From assembly GCA_030041435.1 (NCBI GenBank), contig JASHNW010000101.1, forward strand, positions 28,584 to 92,583: a stretch of DNA of 64,000 bases. The letters run 5' to 3'. Under the pieces are notes generated by a model. The model searched no databases, was not told the DNA's origin, and saw only the letters and a program-made list of their open reading frames with translations. This stretch comes from Acidobacteriaceae bacterium (GTDB lineage: Bacteria; Acidobacteriota; Terriglobia; Terriglobales; Acidobacteriaceae). This document shows positions 1 through 9,575 of this stretch, piece by piece; the first letter of the stretch is position 1; each line of letters starts with the position of its first letter. A program made the translations under genes and the position numbers.

Positions 1-1
1 G

Positions 2-514
2 CGGATGTTATCGGGAGAATACTTCCCGGCGGACAAAAGATTTGCTGTTCCTCCGGAACTTTTGTCCGCGCTCCGCCATTATTACGATTTTCTGACCGCC
101 TATGAGAACGTTCTTCGCTGCAACATCACCCCGGCCGATGCCACCGTCACCATGACCGGCCAGCCATCGGGTCCCTATGGGGTGCCCAACACCATCTGGA
201 CCATCGCTCGCCAAAAGGGCGAAAGAACCATCGTGCACTTCATCAACTTGCTGGGATCCGACGACCCGCACTGGCGGGACGTCCATGCGGATCGCCCCGA
301 CGCGCCTTTGCTGACCAACGTCAACATCCGCATCGCGGCCGATGAGCAGATCGCCACAGCCGGCTGGGCATCGCCCGATGTCGACGGAGGAAGATTTCAT
401 CCCCTGGCATTGACCCGCGGCAACGACAACGGCGAGCGCTATGTGGAGTTCGTGCTCCCGTCTCTCAAATACTGGGATATGGTGCTGCTCGATCGCGCAA
501 CCAGCGGGCACTGA
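2..514 (+). CDS. GH66 dextranase/cycloisomaltooligosaccharide glucanotransferase-like protein, C-terminal part
   Basis: The reading frame is open to the left edge, so only about the last 170 residues are present. The segment contains the YYDFLTAYENVLR stretch and a downstream beta-rich tail (IVHFINLLG, then WRDVHADRP) that resemble the end of GH66 enzymes, which act on alpha-1,6-glucans (dextran). The catalytic Asp and Glu of the family would lie upstream and cannot be checked. It converges on the GH39 gene, with a hairpin between them. The family call rests on pattern recognition of the C-terminal region only; the general call of a carbohydrate-active enzyme is safer than the exact substrate. 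Confidence 0.6.
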   Translation, partial: RMLSGEYFPADKRFAVPPELLSALRHYYDFLTAYENVLRCNITPADATVTMTGQPSGPYGVPNTIWTIARQKGERTIVHFINLLGSDDPHWRDVHADRPDAPLLTNVNIRIAADEQIATAGWASPDVDGGRFHPLALTRGNDNGERYVEFVLPSLKYWDMVLLDRATSGH

Positions 515-520
515 AGGAGA

Positions 521-556
521 GCGGCAGCAAGCCGCGCAGCATCTGCTTGTTGCCGC
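521..556. terminator. Hairpin between convergent genes
   Basis: GCGGCAGCAAGC (521-532) and GCTTGTTGCCGC (545-556) form a 12-bp stem with one G-T pair and a 12-nt loop. It lies just past the GH66 stop and before the end of the opposing GH39 gene. There is no T-run on either strand, so it is at best a weak bidirectional terminator. Confidence 0.4.
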
Positions 557-586
557 TGGACGCACACCTGAATGAGGATCGATCTG

Positions 587-2104
587 CTATTGCTTCGCAA
601 CCGTAATCAGATCGAGTGCGTCCGGCGTCAGCGTCAGGCTCAGCCTGCCCCCGACAAGATGCTCCTGCTCCGCGATCGGCAGTGCCGTCTCGCGGTTCAG
701 TTGTTCCACCTGTGCCGGAGTGGGATCGAGCGGGCTGCCCATCGCCGCATACTTCGGCAACACGTTTCCGTGGTCGCTGTCGACGCGTTCGATCGTTACT
801 CGCGCATCCGCGGGCACGCCGCGGAATTCCAGATCCATGGTACGCGTCTCTCCGTGCTGATCCGAATCGACCAGGTTCCAGGCGGCCACGGCCAGCGATC
901 CGTCTGCGGACCTCGTCGCGATCACGTTCGGCGAAGCCGTCGCGATCCGCTCATTCCCCAGGTGGTGCAGCAGCGCGAACGCATAGAAGCTGGGCTTGTT
1001 GATGCCGCCTTTGGCACGCAGCCCGAAATGCCCCTCGAATGGTTTTGGGATCGGTCCGCCCTCCTCAAACACATCGGAAAACGTCCAGAACGACATCTCG
1101 TTCACCTTGCCGTCGCACTCGCGCACGGTGTTGGCCAGCGCCGGTCCTACGAAGATCGTGTCTCTGGATTCGTCCATCCCCTGCACGTTCCACTCCGTCC
1201 AGAACAACGGCAGCTTCGGCAGCGCCGAGGCATCAATTTGATTTCTCACCTTGGCCACCGCCGCGCACACGCGATCGTCCATCGGCACAGGCTTGTCGTT
1301 GCCAAACAGATTCTCCACCGTGTCGTCGGCGTAGCCGTGCGTGGAGACGAAATCGATCGGAACATCGTTCTCCGCGACGTGCTGGAGAAAGGCGGGAATC
1401 CACGAGGCCGCCGCCGTCGCCGGCCCGCCCACGCGAAGACGCGGGCTGACGCTCTTCAGGGCACGCGCGGTGTGGTCGTATAAGTCGAAGTAAGACTGCT
1501 GGCGGGGTACGCCGCCCCAGAAATCGATGTTCGGTTCGTTCCACACTTCGAAGTACCACTGCGAGACTTCGTCGATGCCGTAGCGCTCGACGAGATGGCG
1601 GGCAAACGCGGTCATGAAGGCGTCCCACTCGTCCCAATCGCGCGGCGGCGAGACGTTGGGGTGGTACCAAAACCCATGAAGGTCGAGAGGATTCGCAGCG
1701 AGCTGCGTCGGCATGAAACTGATTTCCACCAGCGGCCGCACTCCGTTTTTCACCAGCCCGTCGTAGATCTCATCCACGTAGGCGAAGTTGTAGACCGGCT
1801 CTCCATGCTCGTCGCGGGTAAACACGTCGACTTCGTCGTCCAGAATGCCGTGGAAGCGCACCCACTGGAAGTCGGTTACCTGATGGACGGCGCGCAGATC
1901 GTCGCGCCACGGCTCCCGCAGGCTCAGAATGGCGCGGCCGGAGCCGAACATCTGCTCCCAAAAGTGGGGAAACGGTGTCGTTGACGCGTTCGCGTCGATC
2001 GTCACCGTCTCCTGCGCCCGCAACGCCGGCCCTGCGGCCAGCAGCAACAGGGCGGCCGCGATGCCCACCACGCTTTTCCAGCGAAACTCAGAATCTTCGA
2101 CCAT
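587..2104 (-). CDS. GH39 glycoside hydrolase (beta-xylosidase-like), secreted
   Basis: The 505-residue protein starts with a signal peptide (SVVGIAAALLLLAAGPALRAQ) and is then one GH39-type (beta/alpha)8 catalytic domain with a C-terminal beta domain. The acid/base Glu is in YFEVWNEPN and the nucleophile Glu in FWTEWN, both intact. GH39 retaining enzymes include beta-xylosidases, but substrate cannot be read from sequence. It is the last gene of an apparent GH144-LacI-GH39 minus-strand operon, 39 nt after the LacI stop. A close paralogue lies at 9576-11102. The ATG at 2104 is preceded by GGAAG about 10 nt upstream. Confidence 0.88.
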   Translation of the reverse strand: MVEDSEFRWKSVVGIAAALLLLAAGPALRAQETVTIDANASTTPFPHFWEQMFGSGRAILSLREPWRDDLRAVHQVTDFQWVRFHGILDDEVDVFTRDEHGEPVYNFAYVDEIYDGLVKNGVRPLVEISFMPTQLAANPLDLHGFWYHPNVSPPRDWDEWDAFMTAFARHLVERYGIDEVSQWYFEVWNEPNIDFWGGVPRQQSYFDLYDHTARALKSVSPRLRVGGPATAAASWIPAFLQHVAENDVPIDFVSTHGYADDTVENLFGNDKPVPMDDRVCAAVAKVRNQIDASALPKLPLFWTEWNVQGMDESRDTIFVGPALANTVRECDGKVNEMSFWTFSDVFEEGGPIPKPFEGHFGLRAKGGINKPSFYAFALLHHLGNERIATASPNVIATRSADGSLAVAAWNLVDSDQHGETRTMDLEFRGVPADARVTIERVDSDHGNVLPKYAAMGSPLDPTPAQVEQLNRETALPIAEQEHLVGGRLSLTLTPDALDLITVAKQ

Positions 2105-2143
2105 GATGCGGCGCTTCCTTTGCAGACTGCCGGAACCGGCTGG

Positions 2144-3217
2144 TCAGTTCCTGGGCCCGCGCTCTGTCGAGTGTCGCCTGACAAAACTGGGCGAAACCAA
2201 AATGGATTCCTGCGCAGGTTCCCTGACTCCTTCGCGAATGAGCCGCAGAAGATTCACCGCAGCCGTTTGTCCCATTTCGTAGAGGGGCTGGCGCACTGTG
2301 GTCAGCCCCGGCCGAATGGTAGCGGCGCTGGGAATATCGTCGAACCCTATGACTGACACTTCACGCGGCACGTGAATGCCCGCTTCGTGCAGCGCGGTGA
2401 TCGCGCCGATTGCGGAAGCGTCGTTGAAACAGAAAATCGCCGAGAAGCGATGACCGTTCTCCAGCAGTTTTCGCGTCGCGACGTATCCCGGCTCGCTGCC
2501 CGGCGCGATGCCTTCCAGCTGCACCACCAGCTCCGGGCGCACCCGAATGCCCAGCGCGGAGCAGGTCTTGCGGATCGCATCCCACCGTACGCGTGTATCG
2601 GAACTGAAGGTCTGCCCTTTGATGAACGCGATCCTCCGGTGGCCGAGCTCGTAAAGATGAGAAAGCGCATATTGTGCCGCGGTCCGATGATCGAGTTCGA
2701 TGGTCAGCACCCCTTTGCCCCTGCGGTGGCCCGATACCGCAACCACCGGCACGGGCAGCCGTTCCACGATCGGAGTATCGACCGCGATAATGCCCTCCAC
2801 CGCTCGTGACAGCAGCAGGCGCGGATATTGCTGCAGCAGATCGCTTCGATGCCGATGGCTCACCACGAAATAGAAGAACTTCTCCTTGAGCAAGGCGTCT
2901 TCGATCCCGCTCAGCACCGCGGCTGCGTATCCCTCGCTGATTTCCGGCACCATCACGCCGACGGTGAAGCTCCGCCGTTTTCTCAGCCCCTGGGCAAAGC
3001 TGTTCGGCTGGTAGTTCAGCGCAGCCGCCGCCTTCAGCACCCGCTGCTGCGTATCCGGAGCAATGCGGTACTCCACACCCGCGTTGTTCATCACGCGCGA
3101 TACGGTGGTCGGCGACAGCCCCAAATGCGCGGCAAGTTCCCTCAGGCTCGCGCCATGGCGGCCGCCTGAACCGCCCGGCGCAGAGTCGTTGCTGCGTTCT
3201 TTATCCGAGGACCTGAT
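2144..3217 (-). CDS. LacI-family transcriptional regulator, probably with an AUC start codon
   Basis: The protein has an N-terminal LacI helix-turn-helix (LRELAAHLGLSPTTVSRVMN) and a periplasmic-binding-protein-like effector domain ending with the typical VIGFDDIPSA and TTVRQP motifs. The usual start codons do not work. The first ATG/GTG/TTG in frame is a TTG at 3124, which cuts off the first helix of the DNA-binding domain, while the frame stays open to a stop at 3248-3250 with no ATG, GTG or TTG. An ATC at 3217-3215 sits 5 nt after a strong ribosome site (GGGGGAAGGAG), so I place the start there (357 aa). The gene lies 68 nt after GH144 and 39 nt before GH39, so it probably regulates this sugar locus and the palindromes near 5.6 kb. 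The start is inference; the family is sure. Confidence 0.85.
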   Translation of the reverse strand: MRSSDKERSNDSAPGGSGGRHGASLRELAAHLGLSPTTVSRVMNNAGVEYRIAPDTQQRVLKAAAALNYQPNSFAQGLRKRRSFTVGVMVPEISEGYAAAVLSGIEDALLKEKFFYFVVSHRHRSDLLQQYPRLLLSRAVEGIIAVDTPIVERLPVPVVAVSGHRRGKGVLTIELDHRTAAQYALSHLYELGHRRIAFIKGQTFSSDTRVRWDAIRKTCSALGIRVRPELVVQLEGIAPGSEPGYVATRKLLENGHRFSAIFCFNDASAIGAITALHEAGIHVPREVSVIGFDDIPSAATIRPGLTTVRQPLYEMGQTAAVNLLRLIREGVREPAQESILVSPSFVRRHSTERGPRN

Positions 3218-3285
3218 AACGGCTCCTTCCCCCTTGCTGGTTCCGTCTCATCCGCCCGCAACCCACCCGCCTGCGGACAACCGGG

Positions 3286-5451
3286 TTACGGCTGAGCCGG
3301 CTGAAACCCAATCTTCTTCAACATGGCCTGGATTTCCGGATTGGCCATGAAGCATTTCCAGATCAGGCCGCTGCGATAGTTCTCGATCATCACTACCTGC
3401 GGCGCCTGATTCAGCCCCATCGTGATGCCCGAATACCAGTTCTCCTGCTCATTGAACGCGTCGCGAAACCCGTAGATGCTCCACACCTGAGCGCCCAGGT
3501 CGCGATAGAAATGCTTCAGCGCCAGCATCGACTGCGCCGGCGTATAAGCAAACGAGCTGATCGCCCCCGTGGGCGCAATCGTGCCGTCGTCGGTGACAAA
3601 CGGCTTGTACTCGTCGTACCCGTCCGGTCCATCGACCGCCGTCAGCCCCCAGCAGTCCGCGCCGTAGCCTTTCATGTGCAGAGGATTGGCGATGCTGTAC
3701 GCCTGGCTCATCAGCGCCTCGTTCCGGTTGTTCTCAAAATAATCGGCGTACTTGTCGCGCCGGCCGTGCGGGTCGTAGCCCATGTACGAGTAGTGCGTAA
3801 AAAACAGCGGCCCCGGAGAACCGGGAACATAGTCCATATTGACTGTAATGCCGTAATAAGTATGCGGGCGTCCGTACACGTGGCCGGTGCCTTCCGCTGT
3901 ATAGCCTGTGTAGTAAAGGCTCGCAGGCACCGGATGTGTGGGCGAGGCAATCGCCTCGAGATAAGTGATCATCACTTCATTCCAGCCCGTGAGCCGGTTG
4001 GCGATGTAGAAGGAGTAATCCGGCGACCAGTGCCAGTAAAGGGCGTCGCGCCGCGGCGTGGCTCGAAACCACTCCCAGTCCACTCCCTCCCAAAGTTGCG
4101 TGATGCGGTCGTAAAGTTTGCGGCCGGAGGGGCCGTCCGCCTTGAAGTATTGCCGCGCCGCCAGCAGGCCCTCCATCAGGAACGAAGTCTCGACGAGGTC
4201 GGCGCCGTCATCGTACATGCCGAAGGTGGGCATCACGTGGCCGGTGGTTCCGCTCAGGAAATGAGGCCACGCGCCGTGGAAGCGATCGGCGTGCTCAAGA
4301 AAACTCGTGATCTTCAGCAGGCGGTCGATGGCCTGCTGATGCGTGATGAAACCGCGGTCCGCGGCGACCGTGATCGCCATGATGCCGAAGCCGCTGGCGC
4401 CCAATGCGATCATATCGTCGTTGCCCGGCCGGCTTTCACGAGCCATTCCGGAATGCGGCTCAGCCGCTTCCCAGTAATAGCGGAAAGAAGCTTCCTGCAC
4501 CATGGTCAGCAGCTCGTCGTCGGTCATGGGGTGCGTGGAGGCCGTGGCCGGCGTCGAGGGTGCTGACTCGAGCAGTGACGATGTTCGTGCCGTCACGCGA
4601 TACGTTGCGGTCATGTGCGGGTTGCCGGTGTAATCGCAGTAGCGATTCACGCCCGGGCGCTGCACTCCGATGGCCTGGAAGGGCTGGCCGTCTTCAGAGC
4701 GGTAGATCACGTATTGCGCGAGCGCCGGATCCTCCTCCGCATCCCAGCTGATGTCGATGTGACGCTCGTATCCTCTGGCCACAACATCCTGCGGCGCCGC
4801 CGGCGCAGCCTCATTGGCAGGGGGATCGTCCTCGATGCGAATGTCGTCGACGTAAAGCGTGTGCTGGGCGGCATCGTCAGCCCCCTGCACGAAGACCAGC
4901 GTGTTGATTCGATGCGGCTCGAAGGGGTAAATCGAAGCCGTCTGGAAGGCGCTGAGCGGGATGCTCACCCGCGTCCACTTGCCCGGGATCAGGTCAGGGG
5001 CGTAATCGCCAATGGCGAGCGGCGACGTGAAGTTATGGTCGGTATCGCGCAGAGCCAGTTTCGGAAGGTCCTTCGCCGAGATGCCCTGCGGAGCGCACAG
5101 CCACAGCCAGAGATTTGCGCCGGGAAACTCCGGGGGCCGATTGCGCCATTTGTAGAGGTTGAGCTCCGCGGACCACCCTCCCTCAGGCGCTGAATCCCAT
5201 CGCAGCTCCAGTGCGTTGGGACCGCTGATGAAACTCCTCGTTTCGATGGGCAATTTTCCGTCGACCAGGTAAAGCGTGCTGGGGGCGCTGGCCCGGCCGC
5301 TCGAGTAGTAATAATTTCCCGGCGAAAGACTGTTTTCGAAGAATACCTGCTGCGAGTAATTCTGATCTGCCTGCGCCGCTGCCTGTGCGGCAACCAGGCC
5401 CGGCACAGTCAGCATCAAAGCCAACCACCGGCGGGTCCTCCTGCTTTTCAC
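3286..5451 (-). CDS. GH144-type endo-beta-1,2-glucanase-like protein (glycoamylase domain), secreted
   Basis: A GTG at 5451 preceded by GGAGAG gives a 721-residue protein with a twin-arginine-poor Sec signal ([22 protein letters not shown]). Roughly residues 30-215 form a beta-rich carbohydrate-binding-like domain, 220-310 a fibronectin-III-like domain, and 325-720 the (alpha/alpha)6 'glycoamylase' domain ([61 protein letters not shown]). This domain is the GH144 family, whose characterised members cleave beta-1,2-glucan. It is first in an operon with LacI and GH39 and divergent from a TonB receptor, with operator-like palindromes between them. The frame is open further upstream to 5565, but without better start signals. 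Confidence 0.82.
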   Translation of the reverse strand: MKSRRTRRWLALMLTVPGLVAAQAAAQADQNYSQQVFFENSLSPGNYYYSSGRASAPSTLYLVDGKLPIETRSFISGPNALELRWDSAPEGGWSAELNLYKWRNRPPEFPGANLWLWLCAPQGISAKDLPKLALRDTDHNFTSPLAIGDYAPDLIPGKWTRVSIPLSAFQTASIYPFEPHRINTLVFVQGADDAAQHTLYVDDIRIEDDPPANEAAPAAPQDVVARGYERHIDISWDAEEDPALAQYVIYRSEDGQPFQAIGVQRPGVNRYCDYTGNPHMTATYRVTARTSSLLESAPSTPATASTHPMTDDELLTMVQEASFRYYWEAAEPHSGMARESRPGNDDMIALGASGFGIMAITVAADRGFITHQQAIDRLLKITSFLEHADRFHGAWPHFLSGTTGHVMPTFGMYDDGADLVETSFLMEGLLAARQYFKADGPSGRKLYDRITQLWEGVDWEWFRATPRRDALYWHWSPDYSFYIANRLTGWNEVMITYLEAIASPTHPVPASLYYTGYTAEGTGHVYGRPHTYYGITVNMDYVPGSPGPLFFTHYSYMGYDPHGRRDKYADYFENNRNEALMSQAYSIANPLHMKGYGADCWGLTAVDGPDGYDEYKPFVTDDGTIAPTGAISSFAYTPAQSMLALKHFYRDLGAQVWSIYGFRDAFNEQENWYSGITMGLNQAPQVVMIENYRSGLIWKCFMANPEIQAMLKKIGFQPAQP

Positions 5452-5574
5452 GTGTTTGCTCTCCTTCACGTCCGCACGGCAGATGAGCCGCACTCCCGCG
5501 GCGCTCCCCCGGCGATTCGTGCGTCGGGCTGGGGAAGCCCGGCACTTGACAACCGCGACAGCCAAGTAGTACCA

Positions 5575-5622
5575 ATTTTAGCCACAGTACAAACGATTGC
5601 GCAACCGTGCGCAAACGTTTGC
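5575..5622 (-). promoter_or_regulatory. Promoter with two LacI-type operator palindromes
   Basis: GCAAACGTTTGC at 5611-5622 is a perfect 12-bp palindrome (14 bp with flanking C and G) of the LacI/GalR operator type with a central CG. CAAACGATTG at 5590-5599 is a near-perfect second copy 21 nt away. On the minus strand TTGCGC (5599-5604) and TAAAAT (5575-5580), 18 nt apart, could be the promoter of the GH144-LacI-GH39 operon, with the second operator in the spacer. The same region could control the divergent receptor gene. Confidence 0.65.
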
Positions 5623-5738
5623 GGCAGCGACAGGGTCCGGTCCTGCCCCCGTCTCGGGCCTTCCGCTTCGCGAACACTGCATCGACTGACGAGGTGCAAC
5701 ACAAAAACCTCACCGCACGATTTTCTTAAGGAGACAGT

Positions 5739-8700
5739 ATGCAAGCCCCTGTGTCAGGAAACGCCCGCTCATCGCGGACAGAAATTCCCACTTCTCCATC
5801 GAGCCTGAGAAACATCTGGCTCGGCCTGCGCACCATCCTGCTGCTGGCGGGGTTGATCTGCTGTCTCACCCCCTCGCTGCATGCTCAGTACAACGCCTCG
5901 CTGCGCGGCACGGTCGCCGACCCCTCGGGCGCGGTGATACCAGGCGCCACTCTCACGCTGCTGAACACGGATACGAACGAGAGCATGACGGCGACCTCGG
6001 ATGCGAGCGGCACTTACACCTTCAATGCACTCCCGCCCGCCCATTTCTCCCTCACCGTGGAGCACTCCGGATTTAAGACCAACGTCATTTCCCACGTGGC
6101 GATTATTCCCGAGCAGCCGAACACCCTGAACGTCGAGCTGCAGGTCGGCGAGACTCACGAAACCGTGACGGTGACCGCCGGCACGCAGGCATTGACCACC
6201 GACACCGCGACCCTGAGTTCCACCATCGACAACAACGAAGTACAGCATCTGCCCTCGTTCAACCGCGACGTCTTCCAGCTGGCGCAGCTCACCCCCGGCG
6301 TCTTCGGCAACGGGTCGCAGGGCAGCGGCGGCGGCACCTACAACCTGCCCGGCAACCAGGGACCCGGAGGCAGCGGCGGTGGCCAGGCTGGCATCTTCCA
6401 GACGGAAAACGGCCCGCAGATCCAGCCCATGGGCGGACAGTACGAGACTAACAGCATCAGCATCGACGGCATCAGCACGGTCAGCGCCGTATGGGGCGGC
6501 ACTTCCGTCATCACGCCCAGCGAGGACTCGGTCGACAGCCTCCACGTGGTGGCCAACAGCTACGACGCGGAAAACGGCCGCTTTTCCGGGGCGGAGATGG
6601 AAATTACGTCGAAGAGCGGCAGCAACGATGTGCATGGCAGCGCCTTCTTCAAAGCGTCGCGTCCGGGACTGAACGCCTATCAGCGGTGGAACGGCACCGG
6701 ATCGAATCACGCGGGCGTGGGGACGACTTCCAAAGAGCGGGCGGCCTCGCGCGGACTGAACCGCTACAACCAGGACTTTAACAATTTCGGCGGAAGCCTG
6801 GGCGGACCTTTCTGGAAGAACCATATCTTCGGCTTCTTCAACATCGAAACCAGCCCACTGTCCTCCAGCACCACGTCGCAGGGGTGGTACGAGACGTCGC
6901 AGTTCGATTCCTCGGCTGGTCCCGGCCCGATCGCCAAGGCTTATCTCTCCCATCCCGGCGAAGGAGTGGCTTCAGGCGCCACCATCATCAACCGCACCTG
7001 CGCCTCTATCGGCCTGACCGAGGGGGTTAATTGCAATACGGAGTCCAACGGGCTGGATGTGGGCTCGCCGATGACCACCGGGGTGGGGAACCAGGATCTG
7101 ACCTACGGCGGCACCTCGAATACTCCCGGGGTGGGCGGCGGGCTCGACGGCGTCGCCGATATCGCCTATTTCAATGTTCTCAACCCGACGACCATTTCGC
7201 AGACGCAGTACAACGGCCGTCTGGATGCGGATGTGACCAGCAAAGACCTGGTGACCTTCGCTATCTACTGGCAGCCGGAGACGACGACCGACTACAACGG
7301 TCCGACACGTTCTGCCAACCTGTGGCACCACTCGCAGGTGAACGACGCGTTCTCGCTCATCTGGAACCACACCTTCTCGCCGACCCTGCTGAACCAGGCG
7401 CGTGCCAACGCCGCCGGCTGGCGGTGGAATGAAATCACTTCCAATCCTCAGGAGCCTTTCGGCCTGCCCCAGGACAATATCAATAACATCGGCAGCGCAG
7501 CCATCAATTTCTTCGGCGCTCCCGGGCCGAGCAACTTCGACCAGTGGACCTACACCTACAACGACGTGCTCACGAAGGTGCTGGGCAATCAGAGCATCAA
7601 GGCCGGTGGCGAGCTGACGCGGCTCTACTACCTGAACAACGCGACTTACTCGGCGCGTCCAGGCTACAACTTCGACAACCTGTGGGATTTTGCCAACGAC
7701 GCTCCTTATTTCGAGAGCGGCCAGTTCAATCACTCCACCGGCGTCCCCTTTGCCAACCGCCAGGACGACCGCCTGAACATCTGGGGCTTCTTCGTGCAGG
7801 ACGACTACAAAATTCGTCCCAATCTGACGCTCAACGCCGGCCTGCGCTGGTCGTACTTCGGTGGATTCTATTCCAAGGAAAGCAATCTGGATGTGGTGCG
7901 GTTCGGGTCGGGATCCGATCCGCTGACCGGGCTGAACATCCGCGTGGGCGGCGGCCTGCAGGGTTCGCCGCAAAGCAACTGGGGGCCGCAGTTCGGCTTC
8001 GCGTGGCAGCCGGGATTTACGAACAGCAAAGGCGTGCTGCGCGGCGGCTTCGGCATCAACTACAACCAAAACGAGATCGCGATTCTGGCCAACGGCACCG
8101 GCAACCCGCCCAACGCCATCAACGCCAGCTTCACCTGTCCCTATCCTTACACCAGCAACCCCAGCTGCGCCGGGACGGAGATTGTCTACGCGGTGGGCAA
8201 CACTACCAACTCGCTATTTAACTATCCGGCCAATCCGAACACCATCACAAACTTCAGCAGCGCCAACCTGCCGCTGACGGGAACCACCGGCGTCACGGGA
8301 TATCCGGCGAATGCCAACACGATCTCCAACTACCACTATTCGCTCGAAGCGGATTACCAGTTCCCGTTCAACATGGTGGCCACCGTGGGTTACGAGGGCG
8401 ACTTTATGCGGAACTTGCTGATCCAGAGCCTCTGGAACGCGATTGCGGCGCAGAGAGGTCTTGCGCTGAATCCGTCGGTGCAGTCTTTCGACTTCTACGG
8501 GAACGGGGGCAGCGGCAACTTCAACTCCCTGGTGACCACGCTCGCGCATAACTTCTCCAACCACTTCCAGGCCGAGGCGATGTACACCTGGGGCAAGGCG
8601 ATGGACGAGAACTCCGGACCCTATTCCGAGGATCCGTATCCGTACGACACGAGCGCGGCGTACGGGCCCTCAGACTACAACGTGACCAATGCCTTCAAAC

Positions 8701-9326
8701 TGTTCGGGCTGTGGCAGCCGGTCTTCTTCCCCGGACATTCGTGGGCGGAAAAGATCGCCGGCGGCTGGTCGCTGAGCGGCATCTGGAATGTGGACAGCGG
8801 ATTCCCGTGGAACCCGCAGTACAGCACCCAGGGAGTTTACGTCCAGGGAACCTACTACTCCATTCGTCCCACCAGTCATATGTCCGGAGCGGGGACGAGC
8901 ACCTCCAACAAAACGTTCGAAGGCCTGGGCGGCGTCAACTCCGATTTCAAGGGCAACGGAACCGCATATTTCGGCGCACCCACCTACACTCTGGCGCCAG
9001 GATTTCCGAATACCGCCCCTGGGCCCTCGCCGGGCATCGAGCGGAACAGCCTGAAGGGTCCTGGTTATAACGACTTTGACAGCACCCTGACCAAGGCCTT
9101 CGGCTTGCCGAATAACAAGATCCTGGGCGAGAGCGCAAACCTGACCTTCCGTGTGGATGCCTACAATTTGTTCAACAAGACCAATATCAACACGGAGTGC
9201 ATCGATACCAATCTCGGCTCGGTCAATCCAAACGGTACGGTCAGCTCCGTTAACTCGGACTTTGGCGTGTCGTGCGGCGCGCTGGGCAGCCGCACGGTGC
9301 AGCTCCAGGCACGTTTCAGCTTCTAG
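5739..9326 (+). CDS. Oar-like TonB-dependent receptor 1
   Basis: This 1195-residue outer-membrane protein has a signal peptide ending at SLHAQ (about residue 50), a carboxypeptidase-regulatory-like beta-sandwich (LRGTVADPSGAVIPGATLTL, about 50-140), a plug domain and a long beta-barrel ending in an aromatic C-terminus (LQARFSF). Such receptors are a hallmark of Acidobacteria and are thought to import sugars or oligosaccharides using TonB energy, doing the job of SusC. The start ATG follows AAGGAGACAGT. It is divergent from the GH144 operon and is followed by a terminator hairpin at 9351-9377. The ligand is unknown; the adjacent GH144 and GH39 suggest a plant or microbial glucan or xylan fragment. 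Confidence 0.92.
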   Translation: MQAPVSGNARSSRTEIPTSPSSLRNIWLGLRTILLLAGLICCLTPSLHAQYNASLRGTVADPSGAVIPGATLTLLNTDTNESMTATSDASGTYTFNALPPAHFSLTVEHSGFKTNVISHVAIIPEQPNTLNVELQVGETHETVTVTAGTQALTTDTATLSSTIDNNEVQHLPSFNRDVFQLAQLTPGVFGNGSQGSGGGTYNLPGNQGPGGSGGGQAGIFQTENGPQIQPMGGQYETNSISIDGISTVSAVWGGTSVITPSEDSVDSLHVVANSYDAENGRFSGAEMEITSKSGSNDVHGSAFFKASRPGLNAYQRWNGTGSNHAGVGTTSKERAASRGLNRYNQDFNNFGGSLGGPFWKNHIFGFFNIETSPLSSSTTSQGWYETSQFDSSAGPGPIAKAYLSHPGEGVASGATIINRTCASIGLTEGVNCNTESNGLDVGSPMTTGVGNQDLTYGGTSNTPGVGGGLDGVADIAYFNVLNPTTISQTQYNGRLDADVTSKDLVTFAIYWQPETTTDYNGPTRSANLWHHSQVNDAFSLIWNHTFSPTLLNQARANAAGWRWNEITSNPQEPFGLPQDNINNIGSAAINFFGAPGPSNFDQWTYTYNDVLTKVLGNQSIKAGGELTRLYYLNNATYSARPGYNFDNLWDFANDAPYFESGQFNHSTGVPFANRQDDRLNIWGFFVQDDYKIRPNLTLNAGLRWSYFGGFYSKESNLDVVRFGSGSDPLTGLNIRVGGGLQGSPQSNWGPQFGFAWQPGFTNSKGVLRGGFGINYNQNEIAILANGTGNPPNAINASFTCPYPYTSNPSCAGTEIVYAVGNTTNSLFNYPANPNTITNFSSANLPLTGTTGVTGYPANANTISNYHYSLEADYQFPFNMVATVGYEGDFMRNLLIQSLWNAIAAQRGLALNPSVQSFDFYGNGGSGNFNSLVTTLAHNFSNHFQAEAMYTWGKAMDENSGPYSEDPYPYDTSAAYGPSDYNVTNAFKLFGLWQPVFFPGHSWAEKIAGGWSLSGIWNVDSGFPWNPQYSTQGVYVQGTYYSIRPTSHMSGAGTSTSNKTFEGLGGVNSDFKGNGTAYFGAPTYTLAPGFPNTAPGPSPGIERNSLKGPGYNDFDSTLTKAFGLPNNKILGESANLTFRVDAYNLFNKTNINTECIDTNLGSVNPNGTVSSVNSDFGVSCGALGSRTVQLQARFSF

Positions 9327-9350
9327 ACACCTCCCTGAAGCTGATTATTT

Positions 9351-9377
9351 GGGGGGTGCTCCTCGAGAGCACCCTCC
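9351..9377 (+). terminator. Hairpin terminator after TonB receptor 1
   Basis: GGGGGGTGCTC (9351-9361), a 5-nt loop and GAGCACCCTCC (9367-9377) form an 11-bp stem with one G-T pair, 24 nt after the receptor stop, followed by GCTTTGTT. It separates the receptor from the second GH39 gene. Confidence 0.65.
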
Positions 9378-9502
9378 GCTTTGTTCCGCTGGATGATCGC
9401 AACAAACGGAGTGCGCAGGCTCCTGCGCAGCGGCGCTGACCTGAGTCTCGCGGAAGCCGGTTTCCGTTCAGGGCCCCGCAGGGAAGTTCATGGAGTGTCG
9501 AT

Positions 9503-9514
9503 TGAAACGCTTCA
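9503..9514 (+). promoter_or_regulatory. Possible LacI-type operator before second GH39
   Basis: TGAAACGCTTCA is a near palindrome (one mismatched pair) with the central CG and AAACG half seen in the other operator candidates. It lies about 60 nt before the GH39 start and after the receptor terminator, so it is well placed to control a separate GH39 transcript. It is degenerate, so this is weaker than the sites at 5611 and 43656. Confidence 0.4.
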
Positions 9515-9575
9515 TCGCTGATCGTTTTGATCGACCGTGAAGGTAAACGGCAGCCGTCGCCTGGGGAGAGAGGCA

